A stretch of DNA of 12,188 bases from the NCBI GenBank assembly GCA_020721485.1, contig DYMR01000041.1:1-12188 (forward strand). The letters are read 5' to 3'. Shown piece after piece: positions 1 through 5,951 of the stretch. The position numbers were made by a program, and so were the translations under genes. Every line of letters starts with the position of its first letter. Within the stretch, counting starts at the first letter, position 1. The stretch comes from Halothiobacillus neapolitanus (lineage in GTDB: Bacteria; Pseudomonadota; Gammaproteobacteria; Halothiobacillales; Halothiobacillaceae). The notes under the pieces were generated by a model. It was given only the letters and a program-made list of their open reading frames with translations, had not been told where the DNA came from and ran no database searches.

Positions 1-773
1 CCATCGCGCCAGATGAGGGTGGCCATGCGCCCGCAGTGCCCGCCGGCGCCACGGTAGGAGTAGAACCGTTCTGGATGGTTGACCGTACACAGACCGCCGC
101 CGTGAATGGCGTGCAGCCCAGCCCGATGTAGCCGTCGCCGAGCCAATTGGAATAAATCTGCCCAGTATTTTCCGGGCGTTCCGGTGGGGGTGAAGGCGGC
201 GGCGCTGTCGGTATCTTCGCGCATGAACGCAGTACGGACTTCTTCGCCGACTTCGAACGCGGCGGGTCCGATGGCGGGGCCTAACCACGCGACTATCGAC
301 GCGGTCGGGCCGGTGAAGCGGGCGATGGTGGCTTCGAGTACGCCTGCGGCCAATCCGCGCCAACCGGCGTGCGCGCAGGCGATTTCTTGCCCATCGGCGC
401 TGGCGAAGACCACGGGCAGGCAATCGGCGGTCAGTACGGCGAGCACGGCATGGGGCTGGCGGGAGAAGGCGGCATCGGCGACCGGGCAGGGTGCCGGGGG
501 CGTGGAATCTTCGGCGACGGCAATGCCGTGGACTTGTTCCAACCAACGCGGCGCGCTGGGTAAGTTCAGGGCGCGTCGGAGGTGGTCGCGGTTGTGTGCG
601 ACGGCAGCCGGGTCATCACCCACATGCGTGGCGAGGTTCAGGCAATGAAAGGGCGCGCCGCTGATGCCGCCCCAGCGGGTGCTGGTGCCTGCATGGATGC
701 CGGGCGGTGCGGGCCAGTCGGCGGCGAGAAATCCGACGGAGGCTGTGTCCGCCGGGGGTTCATTCGCGCACAT
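1..773 (-). CDS. pgeF: Peptidoglycan editing factor PgeF / YfiH, laccase-domain protein (C-terminus cut by window edge)
   Basis: The minus-strand frame from ATG at 773 is open to the window edge (257 full codons) and reads as the YfiH/PgeF (DUF152) family. Members are cytoplasmic zinc proteins linked to hydrolysis of mis-incorporated muropeptide precursors, and some act on purine nucleosides. Visible metal-site motifs are EQVHG (His82), TADCLP (Cys118) and AHAGWRG (His135). RFYSYR (about 236-241) and GRMATLIW (248-255) are the usual C-terminal signature, so only a few residues should be missing. An upstream in-frame ATG at 791 is possible, but the codon at 773 gives the more typical length. 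The start lies inside the end of rluD (14-nt overlap), so the two are probably cotranscribed and translationally coupled, as rluD-yfiH is in E. coli. The family call is firm; the biochemical role is known from the family only. Confidence 0.93.
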   Translation of the reverse strand, partial: MCANEPPADTASVGFLAADWPAPPGIHAGTSTRWGGISGAPFHCLNLATHVGDDPAAVAHNRDHLRRALNLPSAPRWLEQVHGIAVAEDSTPPAPCPVADAAFSRQPHAVLAVLTADCLPVVFASADGQEIACAHAGWRGLAAGVLEATIARFTGPTASIVAWLGPAIGPAAFEVGEEVRTAFMREDTDSAAAFTPTGTPGKYWADLFQLARRRLHRAGLHAIHGGGLCTVNHPERFYSYRGAGGHCGRMATLIWRD

Positions 774-1773
774 AGATGACCTCGGCGGCATCGTCGTCTT
801 CGTCCTCGATGGGGCGGGCGCCCATCATTTGATCGCGATATTCTTGCAGCAGGGCGAGCAGTTCTTTGAAATCTTCCGGTAGCGGGGCTTCGAAGCGCAT
901 TTTTTCGCCGTTCACCGGGTGCTCCAGGGTGAGGTAGCGGGCGTGCAGTGCTTGGCGACCGAATCCACGCAAAATATCGACCAAGGCCGGGCGCGCCCGT
1001 GGCGGCAGAATCGGGCGGCTGCCGTAGACCGGATCGCCCACCACCGGGTGGCGAATGTGCGCCATGTGGACGCGAATTTGGTGGGTGCGTCCGGTTTCGA
1101 GCTGCACCCGCAGCCAACTGTGGCCGCCATACACTTCCAGCGGACGATAATGCGTGACGGCGGGCTTGCCAAAGGCCGTGACGGCTTGCCGCTGCCGATC
1201 GCGCGGGTGTCGGCCAATGGCGGCATCGACCGTGCCCGGCTTGTTGACCGCGCCGGTGACGACGGTGTCGTATTCCCGCCGAATCTGGCGTGCGGCAAGC
1301 CGTTCAACCAAAATTTTGTGCGTGGCGAGGGTTTTCGCCACCACCATCACGCCGGAGGTCTGTTTATCCAGCCGATGCACCACGCCGGCGCGCGGCACCT
1401 GCACCAAGCTGGGGTCGTGGAACAGCAGCGCGTTCACCAGGGTGCCATCGGGGTTGCCCACAGCGGGATGCACCACCATATCGGCGGATTTGTTCAGCAC
1501 GATAATGGCGTCGTCTTCGTACAAAATGTTGAGCGGAATCTCTTGCGGTTCGGCGGCGACTTCTTCTTCCAGTTCGGCCAATAATTCGATGTGCTCGCCG
1601 CCAAAGACTTGCGCGCGTGGTCGGGCGGGTTCGCCATCGACCAAGACATCGCCCTCTTTAATCCAGCCCTGAATCCGATTGCGTGAAAAATCCGGCCAGC
1701 ACTGCGCCAGCGCCTGATCGAGCCGCATGCCGGCCAATTCCAGCCCCAAAGTCAACGAATAGGCCACTTGCAT
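760..1773 (-). CDS. rluD: 23S rRNA pseudouridine synthase RluD
   Basis: A 337-residue protein of the RluA/RluD family, which isomerises uridines 1911, 1915 and 1917 in helix 69 of 23S rRNA (known from E. coli). An N-terminal S4 RNA-binding domain (about 15-75) has MRLDQALAQ and SRNRIQGWIKEGDVLVDG. The catalytic loop HRLDKQTSG (133-141) carries the nucleophile Asp136; Gln replaces the common Asp after Lys. GRTHQIRVH (228-236) and the VGDPVYG stretch (245-251) are also typical. The reading frame extends to an ATG at 1803, but that codon has no ribosome-binding site. The ATG at 1773 has GGGAG seven bases upstream and gives the usual N-terminus. The last 15 or so residues are strongly acidic (EDEDDD) and overlap the pgeF start. 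RluD is a better fit than RluA or RluC because of length, the S4 domain and the bamD/pgeF neighbours. Confidence 0.95.
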   Translation of the reverse strand: MQVAYSLTLGLELAGMRLDQALAQCWPDFSRNRIQGWIKEGDVLVDGEPARPRAQVFGGEHIELLAELEEEVAAEPQEIPLNILYEDDAIIVLNKSADMVVHPAVGNPDGTLVNALLFHDPSLVQVPRAGVVHRLDKQTSGVMVVAKTLATHKILVERLAARQIRREYDTVVTGAVNKPGTVDAAIGRHPRDRQRQAVTAFGKPAVTHYRPLEVYGGHSWLRVQLETGRTHQIRVHMAHIRHPVVGDPVYGSRPILPPRARPALVDILRGFGRQALHARYLTLEHPVNGEKMRFEAPLPEDFKELLALLQEYRDQMMGARPIEDEDDDAAEVIYVRE

Positions 1774-1780
1774 GGCTGAT

Positions 1781-1785
1781 CTCCC
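1781..1785 (-). promoter_or_regulatory. Ribosome-binding site that fixes the rluD start
   Basis: GGGAG on the minus strand, seven bases before the ATG at 1773. The alternative in-frame ATG at 1803 is preceded only by a T-rich run, so this site decides the start. Confidence 0.75.
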
Positions 1786-1916
1786 GCGCCAAAACTGCCG
1801 CATAAAACAATAAAAAACGAGCGAACCCTGCGCTACGGCACTTGGTTAATGTTCCCGAATCTGCGATTATGCCGTGATTCATTTTTTATGCCGAATCACC
1901 GTATACCTCCCGCTTC

Positions 1917-1921
1917 AAGGA
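1917..1921 (+). promoter_or_regulatory. Ribosome-binding site for bamD
   Basis: AAGGA nine bases before the ATG at 1931. It supports that codon over the upstream in-frame ATG at 1874, which would add 19 residues ahead of the lipoprotein signal peptide. Confidence 0.7.
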
Positions 1922-1930
1922 TTTTTCAGT

Positions 1931-2749
1931 ATGTCGTTCCCCGCCCTTGAACAGCAAGCGCTTTCCCCGAAAAAAATCCTGATCAGCCTGGTGGTGTGTA
2001 GCGCCCTGGCGCTGACCAGCGGTTGCTCTTGGTTCTCCAAAGACGACAAAGACAAGGCCGAATTGTCCGACCCGACCATTTCCGCCGCCCAGCTGTACGA
2101 TGAAGCCTCCAGCGCCATGCGCCGCGATGATTACGGCACCGCCATCAAAAAATACGAAACGCTGGAAGGCCGCTACCCGTTCGGCGCCTACACCGAGCAA
2201 GCGCAGTTGGAAGTGGCGTACGCCTATTACAAATACGACGAGCCGGATTCCGCCATTGCGGCAGCCGACCGGTACATTCAGCTCCATCCGCAAGGAAAAA
2301 GTGTTGATTACGCTTTGTATCTCAAAGGCTTGGCGAACATGGGGCGCGGGGATTCCTTCCTGAACCACATCGTGCAACCGAACCTTGCCTACCGCGATCA
2401 AAGCATTTTGCGCAACGCCTACAAGGCCTTTAACGAGCTGGTCACGCGCTACCCGAACAGCAAATATGTGGAAGATGCCAGTGTTCGGCTGATTAAAATC
2501 CGTAACTATCTGGCCGCACACGAAATTTATGTGGCCGATTACTACATGCAGCGCGGCGCATGGCTGGCCGCCGCCAACCGGGCGCAATCGGCTTTGACCG
2601 AGTTCAACGGCTCGACCGCGACCATTCCGGCGCTGGAAATTTTGATTTCCGCCTACGACAAATTGGGGCTGACCAAAGAAGCGAACGATGCGCGGCAAGT
2701 GTTGGCCGCCACCCGCGCCGCCAACAAGATTCCTGCGCCGAAAGCCTGA
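1931..2749 (+). CDS. bamD: Outer-membrane protein assembly factor BamD (lipoprotein)
   Basis: A 272-residue lipoprotein of the BamD/YfiO/ComL family, the essential periplasmic TPR subunit of the BAM complex that inserts beta-barrel proteins into the outer membrane together with BamA. The N-terminus has Lys residues at 14-15, a hydrophobic stretch (16-29) and a lipobox-like TSGC, predicting lipidation at Cys32. TPR-like helices follow: AAQLYDEASSAMRRDDYGTA, then the RYPFGAYTEQAQLEVAYAYY region, and later the family hallmarks YALYLKGLAN, RYPNSKYVEDA and the VADYYMQRGAW segment. The length is a little above E. coli BamD (245 residues). A Pro/Ala-rich tail ends the protein. The MFS gene starts 18 bp downstream with its own ribosome-binding site, so cotranscription is likely. 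Divergent to rluD-pgeF, a conserved gammaproteobacterial arrangement that strengthens the call. Confidence 0.95.
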   Translation: MSFPALEQQALSPKKILISLVVCSALALTSGCSWFSKDDKDKAELSDPTISAAQLYDEASSAMRRDDYGTAIKKYETLEGRYPFGAYTEQAQLEVAYAYYKYDEPDSAIAAADRYIQLHPQGKSVDYALYLKGLANMGRGDSFLNHIVQPNLAYRDQSILRNAYKAFNELVTRYPNSKYVEDASVRLIKIRNYLAAHEIYVADYYMQRGAWLAAANRAQSALTEFNGSTATIPALEILISAYDKLGLTKEANDARQVLAATRAANKIPAPKA

Positions 2750-2756
2750 TTCCGGC

Positions 2757-2761
2757 GGGAG
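2757..2761 (+). promoter_or_regulatory. Ribosome-binding site for the GTG-started MFS gene
   Basis: GGGAG six bases before the GTG at 2768. No ATG at a suitable place precedes the first membrane helix, so this site supports GTG initiation. Confidence 0.7.
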
Positions 2762-2767
2762 TTCACC

Positions 2768-4054
2768 GTGCCATCGCCCGATCTAACCCCGAGCGGGAAT
2801 AAACCCCGCACGGTGTTGTTTGCCAGCCTGATTGGCACCACCATCGAATTTTTCGACTTCTACATTTTCGCCACGGCCGCCGCCTTGGTGTTTCCGCGCT
2901 TGTTCTTTCCGGACTCGGATCCGAACAACGCCATTCTGCAATCCTTGGCGACCTTCGCCATCGCGTTCTTCGCCCGCCCGATCGGCGCGGCGATTTTCGG
3001 TCATTTCGGGGATCGCATCGGTCGTAAAGCCACCTTGGTCGCCGCGCTATTGACGATGGGCGTGTCCACCGTGGCGATTGGCCTGCTGCCGACGTACGCG
3101 CAGATCGGGGTATGGGCGCCGGCATTGTTGGCGCTGTTCCGCTTTGGTCAGGGGCTGGGTTTGGGGGGTGAGTGGGGCGGCGCGGTGCTGTTGGCGACGG
3201 AAAATGCGCCGCCCGGCAAGCGCGCCTGGTACGGCATGTTCCCGCAGTTGGGCGCCCCGATCGGTTTTGTGCTGTCGAGTGGGACTTTTTTGCTGCTCGG
3301 CGCCCTGCTGACCGACGCGCAGTTTTTTGAATGGGGTTGGCGCGTGCCGTTTGTGGCGAGTGCCGTGCTGGTGCTCATCGGCTTGTATGTGCGGCTCAAA
3401 CTCACCGAAACCCCGAGTTTTGCGGCGGCGATGGCGCGGGAAGAGCGGGTGCGGCATCCGTTTCTGGCGGTGTTCCGGCATCACAGCGGCGCGTTGGTGC
3501 TCGGTATCCTGATCGCGCTGGCAACCTATGTCACTTTCTACCTGATGACGGTGTTCGCGCTGACCTACGGCACCAGTCGTCTGCACTACAGCCGGGAATC
3601 GTTTTTGTTCGTGCAGTTGTTTGCGGTGTTGTTTTTTGCCGCAACGATTCCGATTTCCAGCCTGCTGGCCGATCGCATCGGGCGGCGGATCACGCTCATC
3701 GGCATTACGGTGCTGATTTTCCTGTTCGGTTTTGCCTTTGCGCCGTTATTTGTGGCCGGAAATTTGGCCTCGGTCACGCTGTTTTTAACGCTGGGCTTGG
3801 CCTTGATGGGGCTGACTTATGGCCCGCTGGGCACCGTGCTGTCGGAGTTGTTCCCCACCGCCGTGCGCTATACCGGCGCTTCGTTGGCGTTCAATTTGGC
3901 GGGGATTTTTGGCGCGTCACTCGCCCCGTATGCGGCGACTTGGTTGGCCGGACACTATGGCGTGCATGCGGTGGGCTATTACTTATCAGCCGCCGCTGCG
4001 CTGACTTTGCTCGGTTTGTGGCGCCTGCGCGAAACCCGGAATACGGCGTTCTAA
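2768..4054 (+). CDS. MFS transporter, metabolite:H+ symporter (MHS) type
   Basis: A 428-residue inner-membrane protein with about twelve hydrophobic segments. It looks like the MHS branch of the major facilitator superfamily (relatives of ProP, ShiA, KgtP). Visible hallmarks are a first helix with an acidic/aromatic motif (IEFFDFYIF, 26-34), the loop 2-3 motif GHFGDRIGRK (78-87), the glycine-rich helix-4 segment GQGLGLGGEWGG (127-138), WRVPF (191-195), LTETPSF (212-218), the second-half repeat ADRIGRR (301-307) and ELFPTAVRYTG (360-370). The motor is presumably the proton gradient. The substrate cannot be read from sequence; organic acids, osmolytes or amino-acid-like compounds are family possibilities. 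Translation starts at GTG with GGGAG upstream. It follows bamD by 18 bp and probably shares its transcript. Its stop codon overlaps that of convergent bioD, leaving no room for a terminator. Confidence 0.88.
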   Translation: MPSPDLTPSGNKPRTVLFASLIGTTIEFFDFYIFATAAALVFPRLFFPDSDPNNAILQSLATFAIAFFARPIGAAIFGHFGDRIGRKATLVAALLTMGVSTVAIGLLPTYAQIGVWAPALLALFRFGQGLGLGGEWGGAVLLATENAPPGKRAWYGMFPQLGAPIGFVLSSGTFLLLGALLTDAQFFEWGWRVPFVASAVLVLIGLYVRLKLTETPSFAAAMAREERVRHPFLAVFRHHSGALVLGILIALATYVTFYLMTVFALTYGTSRLHYSRESFLFVQLFAVLFFAATIPISSLLADRIGRRITLIGITVLIFLFGFAFAPLFVAGNLASVTLFLTLGLALMGLTYGPLGTVLSELFPTAVRYTGASLAFNLAGIFGASLAPYAATWLAGHYGVHAVGYYLSAAAALTLLGLWRLRETRNTAF

Positions 4055-4830
4055 CAGCCTGTTAATCGGCGGTTCCGTGACGCGGAAGTCCACCCGCTCG
4101 ACGGCGAGCCTGTGTGAAGCGCGTGGCAGAGCAGATTGCCTGCGTCGGGGGATTGCCATGGGATGTGGACAATCGCCGGCAGTGGCGCCGGCCAAAGTCG
4201 GGGCAGCCACTCGCGCAATGCGCCGAGGTTGTCGGGGGCTTCTGGGGTGCGGGCGTCGGTCTGATTCAGCGCAATCGCGGCGACGGGAATTTCGGCGGCG
4301 CGGAGCACCATCAGGGCGCTGAACAAGGCGCTGAGACTGCCGAGTCGATCCGGTGCAATCAACAGCACGGGCAGGCCGGTGTGCCGCGCCAAGTCGAGAT
4401 TCAGGGCATCTTCCGCCAAGGGCGAACACAGCCCGCCCGCCGTTTCAATTAACCATACATCGGCTGCGCTGTGCGCTTGCGGCGGGAGCTGTGCGACAAA
4501 ATCTTCCGAAAACCGTAACGATCGGCCTTCCATTCGGGCGGCTTCTGGCGCGGCGCGTGGTGCGAAAAAGCGCAGCGGGCAGACCTGTTCCAACGGCTCA
4601 ATTTGACCGGCGGCACGCCACAGGGCGAGGCCGTCGGCGGGTTGTTTTGATCCATCGACGGGCGAGTAGCCCGTTTCTATCGGGACGGGCGCGCAGCCCG
4701 TTTCTACCGGTTTTCTGACGGCCACCCGTTGGCCGTTTTGCGTGAGTGCGGCGGCGAGGGCGCAGCCCAGCGTGGTTTTGCCCGCGCCGGTGTCGGTGGC
4801 CAGCAGCACCCAGCCGCGCGCAAAGGTCAT
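4051..4830 (-). CDS. bioD: Dethiobiotin synthetase BioD
   Basis: A 259-residue ATP-dependent enzyme that closes the ureido ring of 7,8-diaminopelargonate with CO2 to give dethiobiotin, the penultimate step of biotin synthesis. The P-loop TDTGAGKTT (12-20), the active-site lysine in RKPVETG (Lys40), the ETAGG motif (129-133, equivalent to EGAGG) and the LNQTD nucleotide-site Asn189 are all present. Two oddities stand out. Residues 42-59 are encoded by two 27-nt palindromic repeat units right after the active-site lysine, lengthening that loop. Beyond about residue 238 there is a polar tail (SPSSGWTSASRNRRLTGC) with no counterpart I recognise. The ATG at 4830 lies 24 nt after purC with no good ribosome-binding site, suggesting coupled expression. 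A possible five-codon ORF from an ATG at 4843 ends over the bioD start (ATGA). Confidence 0.92.
   Translation of the reverse strand: MTFARGWVLLATDTGAGKTTLGCALAAALTQNGQRVAVRKPVETGCAPVPIETGYSPVDGSKQPADGLALWRAAGQIEPLEQVCPLRFFAPRAAPEAARMEGRSLRFSEDFVAQLPPQAHSAADVWLIETAGGLCSPLAEDALNLDLARHTGLPVLLIAPDRLGSLSALFSALMVLRAAEIPVAAIALNQTDARTPEAPDNLGALREWLPRLWPAPLPAIVHIPWQSPDAGNLLCHALHTGSPSSGWTSASRNRRLTGC
4654..4707 (-). repeat. Two tandem 27-nt palindromic units inside bioD
   Basis: On the minus strand, units at 4681-4707 and 4654-4680 match at about 21 of 27 positions. Each begins TAGAAACGGGCT after the first base and contains the same perfect 6-bp stem ACGGGC/GCCCGT around a different 5-nt loop (TGCGC, TACTC). 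A conserved stem with a variable loop resembles a REP-like mobile palindrome more than coding duplication. Because 27 is divisible by three, the frame is kept; the units encode VETGCAPVP and IETGYSPVD. As a comparison from memory, the loop from the active-site Lys to the next conserved Asp is about nine residues longer than in E. coli BioD, one unit's worth. Confidence 0.7.
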
Positions 4831-4854
4831 GCTGTAGGGATCATGATCTAGGGC

Positions 4855-5802
4855 TCATGCCTGCGGTAGTGCCTGCCCGGTCAAACGGCGGTAGGCTTCC
4901 AGATAGCGGGCGTGGGTTTGCGCCACGATGTCGTCGGGAATGGCGGGGCCGGGGGCTGTTTTGTCCCAATCCAGGGTTTCGAGCCAGTCGCGCACGAACT
5001 GCTTGTCGAACGAGGGCGGGCTGATGCCGGGGCGGTAGCCATCAATCGGCCAGAAGCGGGAGGAATCCGGCGTCAGCACTTCGTCGATGACATGCAGGGT
5101 GCCGGCTTCGTCCACGCCGAATTCGAATTTGGTGTCGGCAATGATGATGCCGCGCGCCAGCGCATAGTCCGCCGCTTCTTGGTAGAGCGCGAGCGAGATG
5201 CGCCGAACTTCTTCCGCCCGCTGCGCGCCGAGGGTGGCGCTCATGGTCGCGAAGTCGATGTTTTCGTCATGCTCACCCACCGCCGCTTTGGTGGCCGGGG
5301 TGAAGAGGGGCTCGGGCAGTTTTTCGCCCAGTTGCAAACCGGCGGGCAGGGCGATGCCGCACACCGCGCCGCTGGCTTGGTAATCCTTGTATCCCGAGCC
5401 GATCAAATAACCGCGCACCACGGCTTCGATGGGTAGCGCCTTGAGCCGCTTCACACGGATGCTGCGCCCGAGCAGCGGCGCGCGCAAGGCGGCGTCGGGG
5501 ATCAGGTCGTCGAGGGATTGATTCGGCATCAAATGGTTGGGCACGAGGTGCGCGAGTCGCTCAAACCAAAAATTGGCGATGGCGGTCAGCACCCGGCCTT
5601 TGTCGGGAATCGGCGTGGGCAAAATCACATCGAAGGCGGACAGGCGATCGGTGGTGACGATCAGCAATTCCTGCGCGTCGATGGCGTACATATCGCGCAC
5701 TTTGCCCCGGTGCAGCAAGGGCAGTTGCGGCAGGTGGGAATCCATCAACGGGGCGGCAGGCGAGACGGCGGGTGAGGGAGAGGAAGCAGCAGATTGAGTC
5801 AT
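4855..5802 (-). CDS. purC: Phosphoribosylaminoimidazole-succinocarboxamide synthase (SAICAR synthetase) PurC
   Basis: A 315-residue enzyme that ligates L-aspartate to CAIR using ATP to form SAICAR in de novo purine synthesis, in the cytoplasm. Motifs seen: HRGKVRDMY (31-39, ATP-binding loop), TTDRLSAFD (50-58), [15 protein letters not shown] (123-137), ADTKFEFG (222-229) and [12 protein letters not shown] (240-251). It is the long, Ade1-like form, not the 237-residue E. coli form. The frame stays open to 5919, but the extra N-terminal residues look like translated promoter DNA. I choose the ATG at 5802, although no clear ribosome-binding site precedes it. The first 18 residues are Ser/Pro/Ala-rich, so an internal ATG at 5745 ([11 protein letters not shown]) is a real alternative. 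bioD follows 24 nt downstream, so the two probably form an operon. Confidence 0.93.
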   Translation of the reverse strand: MTQSAASSPSPAVSPAAPLMDSHLPQLPLLHRGKVRDMYAIDAQELLIVTTDRLSAFDVILPTPIPDKGRVLTAIANFWFERLAHLVPNHLMPNQSLDDLIPDAALRAPLLGRSIRVKRLKALPIEAVVRGYLIGSGYKDYQASGAVCGIALPAGLQLGEKLPEPLFTPATKAAVGEHDENIDFATMSATLGAQRAEEVRRISLALYQEAADYALARGIIIADTKFEFGVDEAGTLHVIDEVLTPDSSRFWPIDGYRPGISPPSFDKQFVRDWLETLDWDKTAPGPAIPDDIVAQTHARYLEAYRRLTGQALPQA

Positions 5803-5951
5803 AGTCGATATAATAGTTAGCTGGTTATTGAAATGCGCGCGATGGACGGCGAATTCTGCAAGGATCGCATTGTAGGGTCTATTGATGAAATGGGCACTGG
5901 AAATACGAACCCAGACCACCCTTCGCGGTGGCTGCGGTCAGGAGATTCACG
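5803..5951. promoter_or_regulatory. Divergent purC / hydrolase-TlpA intergenic region
   Basis: This 149-bp gap contains an AT-rich island at about 5801-5835. On the minus strand TATTAT (5815-5810) is a good -10 candidate for purC but is very close to the ATG at 5802 and has no matching -35. On the plus strand the same bases include a perfect TATAAT (5809-5814), also without a -35. A weak plus-strand pair is TTGATG (5882-5887) and TACGAA (5904-5909), 16 bp apart. The region must hold both promoters, but their positions are uncertain. Confidence 0.35.
5940..5944 (+). promoter_or_regulatory. Ribosome-binding site for the hydrolase-TlpA fusion
   Basis: AGGAG seven bases before the ATG at 5952. 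This start gives a clean signal peptide and is preferred over the in-frame ATG at 5928. Confidence 0.8.

Larger units (their letters stand above)
1774..1930. promoter_or_regulatory. Divergent rluD / bamD intergenic region with candidate bamD promoter
   Basis: This 157-bp stretch separates two divergent gene pairs and is clearly AT-richer than its flanks, notably 1801-1820 and 1881-1890. For bamD the best sigma70-like pair I can find is TTGGTT (1842-1847) and GATTAT (1865-1870) with a 17-bp spacer, giving a leader of roughly 50-60 nt. A second possible -10 is TATACC at 1902-1907, without a good -35. The rluD promoter must lie in the same stretch but no clear hexamer pair is visible for it. Assigned by eye only. 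Confidence 0.4.

Noticed and set aside
106..648. 180-codon plus-strand frame at the left end
   Set aside because: Antisense to pgeF, whose metal-site motifs and C-terminal signature are clear on the minus strand.
919..1584. 221-codon plus-strand frame opposite rluD
   Set aside because: Composition is that of an antisense shadow; RluD motifs on the other strand are intact.
1886..2698. 270-codon minus-strand frame opposite bamD
   Set aside because: No family resemblance and entirely antisense to an unmistakable bamD.
3331..4065. 244-codon plus-strand frame overlapping the MFS gene
   Set aside because: Out-of-frame reading of the transporter; no membrane segments or motifs of its own.
5809..5814. 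Perfect TATAAT on the plus strand as promoter of the TlpA fusion
   Set aside because: No -35-like hexamer at 16-18 bp upstream, and it lies about 140 bp before the start; kept only as part of the AT-rich region.
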